The notes under the pieces were generated by a model. The model searched no databases. It was given only the letters and a program-made list of their open reading frames with translations, and had not been told where the DNA came from. From Sequoia sempervirens (lineage: Eukaryota; Streptophyta; Pinopsida; Cupressales; Cupressaceae), in the NCBI GenBank assembly GCA_007258455.2, contig VDFB02270651.1, forward strand, positions 702,857,360-702,921,359: 64,000 bases of DNA. The letters are read 5' to 3'. Made by a program: the position numbers and the translations under genes. Below, in pieces: positions 31,545 to 53,760 of this stretch (positions are counted from its first letter, which is position 1; the number at the start of each line of letters is the position of its first letter).

Positions 31545-34500
31545 TGGAGGTTAGGTGTATCTCCTGGAATGTTAGGGGACTTGAGTCTCATGACAGGAAA
31601 CATGTGGTTAGGAGGTTTCTTGCCCAAAATAAGGTGAAGGATTTTGTCCTGTTGCAAGAAGTTGAGGCAGTTGAATTTGCATTGGAGACAAGCTTGAAGG
31701 TTATTTGGAAAGATGCCTCCTATTTTGTTACTAATCATGATAAGGGTAAAGGAGGAGCTTCTGTCTTGGTTGCTAATTCTTGGGCTCAGTATGTGGTCTG
31801 CTCTGGGGTCTCCCCTTGTAATAGAGCAGTGTGGGTGATCTTAAAGAAAGACTCAAGATGCTTTGGAGTCTGCTCGATCTATGCTTCCAATGACTATAAG
31901 GAGAGGGTCCTGTTGTGGAACTGGTTGTATTCTATGCAAGAGGTTCCTTGGATTATTGGTGGGGATTTCAACTTTGTGGAGAAGGATGAGGATAAATGGG
32001 GAGGTACAGGTTAGGATTGGAAGGGAAATGAGAGGTTTTATTGGCAAAGGATGAAATCTAGACTTAGAATACAAGATCCCATTGAAGGGCAGAAGAAGAA
32101 CGCTCATGCAATTTGGTTTACTTGGTGCAATGCTCAAAAAGGGGGTAGAAGGATTTATTGCAAATTGGATATATTTTATACTAGTAAGGACTTCTTCTCT
32201 ACTTATTTGATGGATAATGGCTGCAAAATTGAGGTCTACCCCTTCTCTCTCTCTAATCATCACCCTATTAGGGCCTCCTTTTGCTTGAAGGATGGCTTGC
32301 CTAAGGCTTCTGGGTATAATAGCAGTTTTTGTTTGAATACTAGACTTTTGAAGGATGTTGACTGTAAGAATGCCATCTTGTGTCTGAGACAAATTAATAA
32401 ATGGATGCTCAAGTCTATGTCACCTATTGAGAGATGGGGTGCTAACACTGAAGGCTAGAAAAATCCTCTTTCAAACCATTGGGAGGAAAGGAGCAAAGGA
32501 CTGCAGAAGGAAGGAGACCTTGCTCCAGGATAATCTTCTTCACGCAGAATTTGAGTTGCAATCTGATCCTACAAATGATGATCTTGTTGAAAAGTTTTCT
32601 TTGGCTAAAGACTCTCTTAGAAGGCTCCAGAATAACAAAATCAAAGGCCTTAAGGTCAGAGCTAAGATGAATTGGCTAGAGAATGGGGATAAAGGCTCCA
32701 AATTATTTTTTAGATACATTAAGGAAAAGCAGGTCAGAGAGTGGATTGACTTCATTAATATGGATGGTTCTTTGGTGTCTAATTAGGATGAGATAAGGTA
32801 TCATTTTTTTTTAGTTCTATAAAGGGCTCTTCTCTTCTGATGAAGAGGGGAGGGATAATACTCAGGCAAGAGAGCACATCAAGTCTCTTATTCCTAAGAA
32901 AATTAATGAGGATATGGAAAATGATTTGGGGAAAGAGGTGTCTCTTGAAGAAGTCAAGAAGGCCATTTTATCTCTAAAGGATGATAAATCCCCTGGGGCT
33001 GATGGACTTCCAGCTGATTTCTACAAAACTTTCATAGATTGGGTCTGTGAGGACCTTCTCCTTGTGTATAAAGATGCCTTCGAGAAGGGGTCTCTTGGCA
33101 GCAAGATTAATAAAGGTGTGATCAAATTGATCCCTAAAGATGGTGATAGGACTTTGGTCAAGAATTTGAGGCCTATTAATCTTTTAAATGTGTCCTATAA
33201 GATTTTGGCCAAAATCCTGGCTGACAGGGTGGCTGGAATACTTCCTCATATTATTAACTCTACTCAGACTGGTTTCATTAAGGGAAGATATATTCTTGAA
33301 AACCTGATTACTAGCCGGGAGGCATTGAATTGGGCTAAATCTTCCAATCAGAATGTTGCTATGATGCTCCTCGATTTTGAGAAAGCCTATGATAGGGTCG
33401 AGTGGAACTTCTTGCTGATGATGCTAGATGCATTTGGTTTCCTTGGGACTTTCTGTCATATGGTTAGAACTCTCTTCCATGATGCTTCTGCCCAGATTGA
33501 GGTTAATGGAGTTCCCACTCAAGAAATCCCTTTGGAGCGATCTATTAGATAAGGCTGCCCCTTGGCTCCGACATTGTTTGTCATTTCCTCTGATGCCCTC
33601 CATTACTTGCTAAGAGAGAATGCTTTAATTGCAAGGATAAGAGGAATCAGATTTCCGGATGATAACGAGCTTCTTAATTTACAGTTTGCTGATGATACTT
33701 CCATTCTGCTTGAGTTGGAAGATTGGAACTTTGCAAATTTAATGAGGAAGCTGGATCTTTTCTGTCTAGCTTCAGGTGCTAAGATTGCTCTGTCTAAGTC
33801 TTGGTTGTTGGGTTGGACGGATCAACCCCTAGAGTGGATAATGAAGTATGGACTTCAATGGGGAGGTCCTCATAAGCTGGTTAGATATCTTGGGATCCCC
33901 TTTGTTGTGGATCCAGATTTGAAGGAAATGTGGCTTTGGATTCAAAATAAAATTGAGAAGAAGATTTGCAAATGGAATAGGCAATTTCTCTCTTTTGCTG
34001 GTAGGATTCAAATTTGTCAGAAAATTCTTTCTTCCTATAGTATCTACTTTGCCTCCATGTGGTTTTTCAATTCCTACCAGATTAATGAGATTCAAAAAAG
34101 AATTAGATCGTTTCTGTGGTCAAATGGGAAGGGAAAAAGAAAGAGACAACGGTTAATTGGGAATGGTGCACCATTGCTAAATGTAAAGGTGGTCTTGGGC
34201 TGAAGGATTTGAAGTTGCAAGGGACTACCCTTGCTTTAAAATGGATCCTTGGATCTCTAGATGGGGTGGAGCCTTGGAAAGTGTTGATTCGGCATAATAT
34301 TATCAGAGTTGTTCCTAAATGTGCTAAATCTTGGAATGCCTTGCCTCTCAGTGATATCCTTTGTAGTTAAGAGGTCATGTTACTTGCTGGTTCTAGTGTT
34401 TTTAGAACTATTTGGAAGGCATGGGATATAATGAAAGTTCATCTTGATAATCATCAGGTCATCAATGGAGATGGTGGAACTATTCAGTCTCATAGGTTGA

Positions 34501-35594
34501 TCTGGTGGAACCTTCATCACAGAGGGAAGCCTCTGGCTCTTATCCAGGGCTGCTCGACAAAACGCTGGGCTTCTTTGGGGATCAGACACTTTAGTGATAT
34601 TTTGAATGATGGCAAATTGAAAGGCTGGAATGAGTTGGTTTCTGAATTCAATCTTCCCCCCTCTAACTAGAGAATATACTTGATCCTTAGAGAGGCCTGT
34701 AGCTGGATAAAGTTTCCTGTAAGATCTAAAAATAATCCTGATCAGTTTAAAGATTTCCATTGGAAAAATGGCTCAAATATAAGGAATACTAAAGCTAAAG
34801 AACTCTATACTTTCCTAACAGGGCACATTGATTTAACTAGTTACTTGAATCAAGTTTGGAAACAACAATGGGATAAAACTCAATGGAAAAATCTTTTTCA
34901 GAATAACTAGAGCAGGCTGATTGAAGCTAAGCAAGCTTCTTTCAGATGGTTGCTTATTTTGCAAAAGCTTTCTTTTAAATTCAATTATGATGATATTCCA
35001 GTGTGCAACCTGTGTAGAGTTTCTGAAACTTTGTTTCATATTTTTTTTGACTGCATCTTTGCTCAAGAAGTTTGGAAATTATTTTGTAATGGGATTGATA
35101 TTTGGTCTTCTAGCGGACAGTTGTTGCCTGAGAAGATTTTGTTCATGCATAATCTTAAGTTGGGGAAAACTGCAAAGATTTTTTTGTTATGTTTGTCTTC
35201 CAATCTTCTTTGGTTTATTTGGAAAGCGAGGAATGAAGATGTCTTTCAAGGGAGAAAAACGTTGCTTACTGAGTCTTCTAGGAGACTCATATTTTATACC
35301 ATTGCAATGTAGGTGTACATTATGGTGGCTATTTCAAAAGACAAATTTTGGGCTTATCTAGAGAACATACAGGGTAATATTGACATTATGGATGCAAGAT
35401 ACGAGCATCTATGGATTGAGGGTCATCCTGGTGTTGATGTGTTTCTGAAGGTTCTCCAAGCCTTCCGTAATGAGTTTGCTGTGGTGCAGAAGAAAGACGC
35501 GGAGAAGAGGACTCAGAATGACAGGCCTTCTTATGATGAGGTTGCTGCTGACAATGCCTTGGTGCTCCTTAGTGGTGTTCTTGGTGCTGCTTAA
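31544..35594 (+). pseudogene. LINE C ORF2 (endonuclease, reverse transcriptase, zf-RVT)
   Basis: The start ATG overlaps the ORF1 stop (TAATG). Endonuclease: CISWNVRGLE, LLQEVE, IIGGDFN (31955-31975) and SNHHPI (about 32255), where the usual SDH has Asn for Asp, removing a catalytic residue. Reverse transcriptase: SPGADGLPADFY (about 32990), LRPINLLNVSYKI (33165), QTGFIKGRYI (33265), LDFEKAYDRVEW (33370) and the catalytic FADDT (33685). The zf-RVT knuckle is CNLCRVSETLFHIFFDC (about 35000). Breaks: TAG 32012, shift near 32430, TAG 32784, shift in a T run near 32805, TAA 33550, shift near 34130, TAA 34368, TAG 34668, TAG 34908, TAG 35310. The natural stop is TAA 35592. Confidence 0.93.
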
Positions 35595-35913
35595 TCACTT
35601 GGAGACAACTATTTTGTATATCCTTTTGATCTAATCTTAGTTGGTTTTATCTTATTCAATATGCTTTTGTATTCATGCTAATATCTTTGTGACTGGGCGA
35701 ATATTGGACTTTGTACTCTCTTCCGATTTAGGGCTTGAATTTAGTTTGTAATGGCTTCTTTTTGGGACTATATGTTGGGCACTTCTTCTCACTCTTTTGT
35801 AATGAGGGGGGATAGGATGGATTTTTTCTGGCTAGCGCTGTGCTAGATTTGATGTAATTTTCTTGTTTTGTTGTTCTGTATCTGTTGTTTCCTCTATATT
35901 CAATATAAAAAAA

Positions 35914-35929
35914 AAAACCTTAAAGTTTG
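35914..35929. repeat. Target-site duplication of LINE C, 3' copy
   Basis: AAAACCTTAAAGTTTG, identical to 29233-29248. Its first A residues merge with the poly(A) run. Confidence 0.93.
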
Positions 35930-36336
35930 TAGACAGTAAGAATGTACTAAAGCTCATTAACCTTCACAATTTATAGCAATTCTTACTCAAAAAAATTGCA
36001 ATTCAATTTCCTTATATGATTTAAAAATAAATGCAAAATATAATTTGTAGGTTGGAAAACACAATGTGGTTTGCCATTTATCTCATTATGTACATTCAAA
36101 GTTATGTGTTGGAGAGTAGGGGCAAGACTGTCTTGAAAATTTTTTGTTAATTAGGTAGTGGGAATGCAATGAAAGTCACCGTTTTATAAACACCTATTGT
36201 TTTCCAACAACCATTAAAACTCTAAATGATTGTAGGTTGGAAAACACCGTGGGAGGTGAGTGCATGATTTATGAAACCTCCAACCCACACAATGTTGTAA
36301 AACCCTCTACGGACACAACTAATCTCCCGACAAAAC
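35930..36336. repeat. Repeat-rich interval
   Basis: Contains GGTTGGAAAACACCGTGGGA, AACCCACACAATGTTGTAAA and TTTTATAAACACC phrases that recur at 9.2-9.7, 27.0-27.2 and 37.3-38.5 kb. No gene. Confidence 0.5.
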
Positions 36337-36771
36337 ACACCTATGTACATACAAAAACGTAGAAAGACATACATAACAACATACATAGAAACATACATAA
36401 CATGATGAGATGACATAGTGCAGGGCCCGCCAAGACGGATGATAAAAGTGATGAAATTGACAGATGGGAGGAAATGTCACGGTGAGGAAAGCGAGAAGGT
36501 GTCCCATCGCATTGAATTATGTCAACGCTATTTTTTCTTGTACGAGAAGCTATCTATTCACTGTAGGAGGGAAGGGCGTTGATGTGATTAAGACATGCAT
36601 TTTAAATTGTAACAAGTATTGTTCTTGGAAAACACTATGTGTTCTGGGTTTTCTCATTCTGCAGGTTGAAAGCGAAACGTTGGAGAGCAAGGGGACATTG
36701 CAGGCGGTGGAGACGACCAAGCGACTTGAGGTGAGGGGTTGTTTCTAACTGACTGTATGTACATAGGTGCG
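36337..36771 (+). mobile_element. MITE-like element, copy 3 (both terminal inverted repeats present)
   Basis: Begins CACACCTATGTACATAC and ends GTATGTACATAGGTGCG, which are reverse complements apart from one or two bases. Length is 435 bp. The interior matches 8691-9112 along its whole length. It is the best preserved member here and defines the family's ends. No coding capacity. Confidence 0.75.
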
Positions 36772-38633
36772 TCAACTCAGTTTTCTCGACTTACCAATTG
36801 GGCTGTTACGTCTAGACAGTTTTACAACATTGTGTGGGTTGCAGATTTCTTAAAATCAATGTTTTCCAATCTCATTACATTCTTACTATCTAATTCATAA
36901 AAGTCTCTCACGACAATAATAAAATATACCAAATTGAGGTGAGGGGTGAGTAACCAATTGGGTTGTTAGTTGTAAAGGGTTTTAAAACATTATGTGGGTT
37001 GCAAATTTAAAAAAACCAGGGTTTTACAACCTAGAATTTTACAAAATAGTATGAACGCAAGTTAGACAGTACAAACAATGTGAGTATGAGTTGTCATTTT
37101 CAGATCTTTTTTTTTTGGCACGGGAATTGGAGGTGGACTGATGTGAGCATTTTTAGTTTGGAGAAAGAAGGGGGAAAACACTCTGCGTTTCATGTTTGCA
37201 CATTGAAAGGTGAAGGTTGGAGTGCACATGTAGGAGTTGGAGGAGAAAACTAGTGTTTTGAAACCTGGAATTTTACAAAATGGTATGAATGTAAGTTAGA
37301 TAGTACAAATGTAATGAAAGACACCTTATAACAAGTCTTACACAGAGTAAAAATTGTGTTTCAATTTTTTAATATGATCCAAATATACATGCACAGTATG
37401 ATTGCAGGTTGGAAAACACAGTGGGAGGTGAGGTGACAACATGATTTATGAAACCTCCAACCCACAAAATGTTGTAAAACCCTCTACACGTTGAAGCCAA
37501 ATACCTTACTAGGTGTTTACAGAACAGTGCCTATCACCACACTCCTACGGTCTAAATAACACAAAGCTTTTCAATACATACATACTGTTTTGTAAAATTG
37601 TAGGATGCAAAACACTGTGTTTTACAAAACCTACAACCCACCTAATGTTTCAAAACCATTTATACACTAGTATTTGAGGGATTTTCAGGTGCATTTTGTC
37701 TATTGCTTTTTGACTTTCCCATCATTTGCACATCCTTTTCCAATGATGGACACATGATGACACATGGCTAACCATCTATCAAGTCTTTTCATCAGTGCAT
37801 TTTGTCCACCGTGTGGGATGCAGAATGGGGGTTATGATATAACATTACATGCATAGGTTCATTTTGTCTACACTTTAGCTTCCCTCCGAATGGTATACTA
37901 TACCAGTATTAAAGGCCAATTCATATAATATACTAGTATTTGAGGGAACAACTTAGAGGAGACATTGTGTTTTCCAACACTTCAAATAATGCGAGCATTT
38001 TATTTGTTCCAATCAGATGAAGAAAGTGAAATGCCATTTTGACTGTAGCAAAGAGTTGTTCAAAAATTTGAAGGTGGACTTCATTGCATTCTTGATCGTA
38101 ATGAAACAAAACTTTTCAAAACAAACTAACTGACATGGGACAGTGTGTTTTCCAACACTACAAATAATGTTGAGAATTATATTTGTTCCAATTAGATGGA
38201 AAAAGGGAAATGACATTATGCATTTATCCAAATATACATTAAATTTCTCAATATGATCCAAATATACATGCATAGTATGATTGCAAGTTGGAAAACACAG
38301 TGGGAGGTGAGGTGACAACATGATTTACGAAACCTCCAACCCACACAATGTTGTAAAACCCTCTACACCCTGAAGCCAAATACCATACTGGGTGTTTACA
38401 AAACGGTGCCTACCACCACATTCCTATGGTCTAAATAACACAAAGCTTTTCAATACATACACACTGTGTTTTACAAAACCTACAACCTACCTAATGTTTC
38501 AAAACCATTTAGACACTGCAACCTTCATAATGAGATTGTCAATGGGAAAATAAAAAGTTTTGTTTGCGTGTACGATTTTGGGCTTTCTATCCATTCCAAA
38601 TTATGATTTTGAAAACCCGCCGACACATAACCT
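36772..38633. repeat. Mosaic of short dispersed repeats
   Basis: Contains two related ~176-bp units (TGTGTTTTCCAACACT(T/A)C at 37963 and 38140). It also has two near-identical blocks of ~150 bases: GATTGCAGGTTGGAAAACAC with GTGAGGTGACAACATGATTTA at about 37400, repeated at about 38280. A partial copy of the 39-40 kb module lies at 37690-37880. No intact gene. Confidence 0.6.
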
Positions 38634-40533
38634 ACATTGTGTTTCAAATGAAAACCCGTTTTCACAAGGAACAACCTTTATTTTCCTGTCAATGAAAACC
38701 CATCTTCACTACGAACAACCAAAACGAAAAATTTAAAAGCCAACACAAAAACCCACAAAAACACACAAAACACCTCTGCATTTCAAATGAAAACCCCTTT
38801 ATTTTCCCATCAATGAAAACCCATCTTCTCAACAAATAGCCGTTCAATTCTTCACAGTGAAATTTGAAAACCCTCAAAACAAAAAAATATAAACAACTAT
38901 GCATTTGAAATGAAAACCCTACACGCAAACAAAACATTTTATTTTTCCATCAATGAAAACCCATTTTCTTTAACCAGTAGTTGTTCAATGCTTCACAGAA
39001 AACCCATTTAACCGTCGTTCAATGCTTCACAGAAACCCATTTAATAGTCGTGCTTCACAGTTACTATAGAATGAAAAAATGACATATACAATGGCAGATA
39101 TACATACTTGTTGGCTAGCTGTTGCGCCTATTGAATGTGTTGCTCTCGTTCGGCCTCCATTCTATTGCCTACACTCCCTAACAAACTACACAATGTAATG
39201 TGGCAAATGGCGACATTTAGAGAGACGACTAACTCGTAGACAAAAGGCACCTATGTACATAAAAAATAAAAAAGTTTTTACCCTAGTTGGAGACTCGGTC
39301 GCCTACAACTCCATTTTGTCGCCCGCGCGTCCCTCCCCAACAAACTGCAAAATGAAATGTAGAAAATGGCGACATTTAGGGCGTTTTGTCTAACATTTTA
39401 TCTTTTCTACCGATTGTGCGTCCTTTTCCAGCAACAAACATGTGATGACACGCGACTAACCATCCATCAAGTCTTTCTGTCGATGCCTTTTGTCCAACAC
39501 GTGGGATGGGGGATGGGGGGTACGATATAATGTTATATACATAGGTGCATTTTGTCTACCATGATCTCTTCTAATTTCCATTCCAAGAATGTATTTGGCA
39601 ACTCCCAAGTCCTTCATATTGAAAGCACTAGAAAGTTGTTTCTTGAGATCACCAATCATTACCTTGCTAACCCACATTGCGTTTCAAATGAAAACCCATT
39701 TTCACAAGGAACAACCTTTATTTTCCCATAAATGAAAACCCATCTTCATAACGAATAGCCAAAATGAAAAATTTAAAAGCCAACACAAAAACCCACAAAA
39801 ACACACAAAACACCTCTACATTTCAAATGAAAACCCCTTTATTTTCCCGTCAATGAAAACCCATCTTCCCAACAAATAGTTGTTCAATTCTTCATAGTGA
39901 AATTTGAAAACCCTCAAAACAAAAAAACATAAACTATGCATTTGAAATGAAAACCCTACACGCAAACAAAATATTTTATTTTGCCATCAATGAAAACCTA
40001 TTTTCTTTAACCAATAGCCGTTCAATGATTCACAACAAACCCATTTAACCGCCATTCAATGCTTCACAGAAAACCCATTTAACCGCCATTCAATGCTTCA
40101 TAGAAACCCATTTAACTGTGCTTCACAGTTACTACAGAATGGCAAAATGGCATATACAATGGCAAATATACATACTTGTTGGCTAGCTGCCGCGCCTATC
40201 GAATGCGTTGCTCTCATTCGGCCTCCATTTGGTCACCCGCGCTCCCCAACAAACTGCAAAATGTAATGTGGCAAATGGCGACGTTTAGGGAGACAACTAA
40301 CTTGTAGGCAAAACACACCTATGTACATAAAAGAATCGAAAAGTTTTTACCCTAGTTGGAGACTCGCCCGCTTGCAACTCCATTTCGTTATCTGCGCATC
40401 CCTCCCCAACAAACTACAAAATGAAATGTGAAAAATGGCGATGTTTAGAACATTTTGTCTAGCTTTTCAACTTTCCCGCCGACCGCGCGTCCTTTTCTAG
40501 CGAGAGATTTTGATGGCACGCGGCTAACATTTC
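38634..40533. repeat. ~1.05-kb tandem duplication, two copies
   Basis: Copy 1 is about 38634-39458 and copy 2 about 39674-40533. Both run through AAAAATTTAAAAGCCAACAC, CCACAAAAACACACAAAACA, a repeated AATGAAAACCC phrase, TACATACTTGTTGGCTAGCT, TTGCTCTC(G/A)TTCGGCCTCCA, GCACCTATGTACAT or CACACCTATGTACAT, and GTCCTTTTC(C/T)AGC. Between the copies lie a short segment like 37.7-37.9 kb and a copia sliver. Confidence 0.85.
39560..39675 (-). mobile_element. Sliver of Ty1/copia reverse transcriptase
   Basis: The minus strand reads VSKVMIGDLKKQLSSAFNMK then DLGVAKYILGMEIRRD. This fits the copia reverse transcriptase (RVT_2) segment after the YVDD motif (family form LKxxLxxxFxMKDLGxAxxILGMxIxRD). Only about 115 bases exist, ending where copy 2 of the tandem duplication begins. 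It is a filler-like fragment with no LTRs nearby. Confidence 0.8.
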
Positions 40534-40889
40534 TCGGGGTTAAGTCATTCATAGAATTTTCGATTGTGCGGGACAAGGGAAAATTTTAAACCTTGGGCGT
40601 ACAAAACTGTGAAAATTGTAAAGTCATAAGCTCTAGAAAAAACCATTGAAGATAAAGCGAGACTTGGACGGCTAAACCTCTAGAAGTTAAGCTTTTCCAT
40701 GCACCACCCAAAACGTGGATAGAACACCACTATTTTCTCAAAATACGTAAGCAAACCTTCCAATGTGTTTTAAACAAGTCACCTCTCAACCCATACCGTG
40801 GGCCCCACCTCCTAGAATATTCTAACAGCATAATACACTTTACCATATTTCATATTATTCGTTCCAAATCTTTAATTAAAAAATTAGAA

Positions 40890-41211
40890 AAAATCGACAC
40901 CGGATATTACACGTGTCAATAGGCAACCGACCCAACATAGCGTGAAAACGGCGCCACTAGTTTTGGGCGGGGTGAGATCCGTCGGCATACATATCACACG
41001 GGAAACCTGCGCCGTTGAAATTCCCGCCTGCCGGAATATACCTCACCGGGAAATTATCCCTCTCTGGAGAAGATATATGAAGAGGGTGGCAGCATTTTAG
41101 TTCTCAGCGACTAGATTCAGGCTAAAACTACAGCTTAAACAGCGCGCACTTTTGTTTGCATTTTACTGTTCAGATCCTTGAACGACGGGGCAATCTCAAT
41201 CTCAGAAGAGG
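40890..41211 (+). promoter_or_regulatory. UGPase promoter and 5' untranslated region
   Basis: Base composition turns GC-richer here than in the repeats to the left. I see an ACACGTGTC G-box/ABRE-like element (CACGTG at 40910-40915), an E2F-like TTCCCGCC at 41021, and a TATA-like TATATGA at 41074-41080, about 135 bases before the ATG. Transcription would begin near 41100-41110, giving a leader of about 100-110 bases. The assignments are by motif and distance only. Confidence 0.5.
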
Positions 41212-52170
<10,959 letters not shown>

Positions 52171-52412
52171 ACTAGTTTGTGATTCCCAGATGCCTCAGTT
52201 TTGATATTTTGGGTTTCTTGTTGAAGACTGCTAGAGTTGAGCATGTTTTTGGCATCCTCATGTTTTATCTTCTTCTGCGCTTAGAAGTTCTATGTTTAAT
52301 TAGTAACTGGCTTTATTCTATGTAAAATTTGAGCAGATCTTTTAGGCATGCAAGCTTAAGCTGAAGAACTAAAATTGTATGAATAAATGTTCTCCCAATT
52401 GGAATAAAACAA
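52171..52412 (+). terminator. UGPase 3' untranslated region with poly(A) signals
   Basis: After the TGA at 52168-52170 there is a T-rich stretch. AATAAA occurs at 52382-52387 and again at 52403-52408, about 215-235 bases after the stop, a normal distance for plant cleavage and polyadenylation. Cleavage is probably between 52395 and 52430. Confidence 0.6.
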
Positions 52413-52570
52413 CCAGTTGAAAAGGTTGTCACTTGGTTAACAGAATACGCAGACTCCCTGTTGTGATGGAGCTATTTTTTTTGGAAATATATTGGTTTTC
52501 TTCTCTTAATTTTGAGTGTAAAATTTCAAACTTTCCTTCTTACTGACTCATACAAACTTTTGAAAAGTGA

Positions 52571-52686
52571 TGAGAGTAGAAACTGTATCATTTTTAATAG
52601 CTTGTGAAAGTGAGAGTAGAAACAGTATCATTTTTAATAGCTTGTGAAAGTGAGTAGAAACAGTATCATTTTTAATAGCTTGTGAT
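52571..52686 (+). repeat. Short tandem repeat, three units of 38-40 bp
   Basis: GTAGAAAC(T/A)GTATCATTTTT and AATAGCTTGTGA occur three times, starting near 52575, 52615 and 52653, almost identical. The high similarity points to a recent expansion just downstream of UGPase. Confidence 0.92.
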
Positions 52687-52989
52687 TGGAGACCACACCA
52701 TATCTTGCTTGTGCTGTATGGCAATGACATTTGTCTTTTCAGTATAGCAGTGAGAAGTAGGCCCAAAGCTGAGATCTTTTTAATTTTAATTTTATTTTAT
52801 ATAATTTAGTGGGGCCTCTGTTGTGGCTCCCACCCATGCAAAAAGCTAGTATTACGTCCAAGATCACAAAGCCATCAGGTGATCACACAAACACAACAAA
52901 AACTATGAGAACATGCTAGTACGCAGACCAGACTAGACTAATACTACCACTAAAATGCCCGGATTGAAAATGCATATTCCAACCAAATT

Positions 52990-53760
52990 TATTGAAGGAC
53001 AAACAGATACTTACAACAAGTATCAAGCAAATCTGAGCTATTAAACTACTTCTCTCTTCTCGGTACTAGTTGGCCCCTCTGTGACCACTTCCACCACCAC
53101 CTCCACCTTAGTTCCCTTTAGCCGCTTGTGGACGTGGGATACATGAAGCCCTGCCAACACTTTACCTACATCACAATAGTAAACCCTTAGAACAATTTCT
53201 CATTTCAGTGCTTCATAGTTACCCTGTAGAAAACAAATAGGCTTCATCTTCCACTGCCTTGATCTCCAAGTTGGCCCCTTTGTGACCACTTACACCACCA
53301 CCTCCACCTTAGTTCCCTCTAGTCGCTTGTGGTCATGGGATACATGAAGCCCTGCCAACACTTTACCTACATCACAATTGTAAACCCTTAGAACAATTTC
53401 TCATTTCAGTGCTTCATAGTTACCCTGTAGAAAACAAATAGGCTTCATCTTCCACTGCCTTGATCGCCTTGTATTTAGAAACAAGCACCTCATTGATGTC
53501 TTTTGCATCTTCCATATCCACAAAATTCTTTTGGAAGGAACGTCTTAAGCAATCAAGGGTGGAGGTTGGCAGCTGCCAGCACAAACCTAGGTTAGCCACA
53601 AAATCACCCTTAATAGTTGACTCCCGCTTGTCCTCAAATTCCAGACCACACTGCCTTAGCACACCACGCATAAGCCCTAGGTCTGCCATTGAATCACAAG
53701 CAAATATTTGCCGATTCCATTGACAGAATGCTCTTGCTTTTCTTATCCTTGCACTTTCCT
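52990..53760 (-). pseudogene. Unrecognised gene relic containing a tandem duplication
   Basis: The minus strand from about 53745 to 53420 is open and protein-like: WNRQIFACD, MADLGLMRGVLRQCGLEFED, LCWQLPTSTLDCLRRSF and INEVLVSKYKAIKAVEDEAY. It ends at a stop near 53418. Downstream, the same strand still looks coding in patches (a GLHVSHVHKRLKG-like phrase, a Val/Glu-rich run). I do not recognise the protein. No introns or start can be defined, so I treat it as a fragment. Confidence 0.45.
53069..53466. repeat. Tandem duplication, two copies of about 200 bp
   Basis: GTTGGCCCCT(C/T)TGTGACCACT begins copy 1 at 53069 and copy 2 at 53270. Each runs through CACCACCACCTCCACCTTAG, GGGATACATGAAGCCCTGCC, TTTCTCATTTCAGTGCTTCA and CTTCCACTGCCTTGATC. 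The copies are about 96% identical by eye, so the duplication is recent. Confidence 0.93.

Larger units (their letters stand above)
29249..35917 (+). mobile_element. LINE C: near full-length plant L1-type LINE, inactivated
   Basis: About 6.67 kb between two exact 16-base target-site duplications. It has a ~300-base 5' leader, ORF1 (29546-31544), ORF2 (31544-35594), a ~310-base 3' untranslated region and an A run (35907-35917). It is less AT-rich than its surroundings. ORF2 ends in zf-RVT and a short tail without RNase H, so it differs in lineage from LINE B. At least eight premature stops and four or five frameshifts make it non-autonomous. It inserted into the SMC2-scrap and repeat region and so is younger than that structure. 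Confidence 0.95.
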
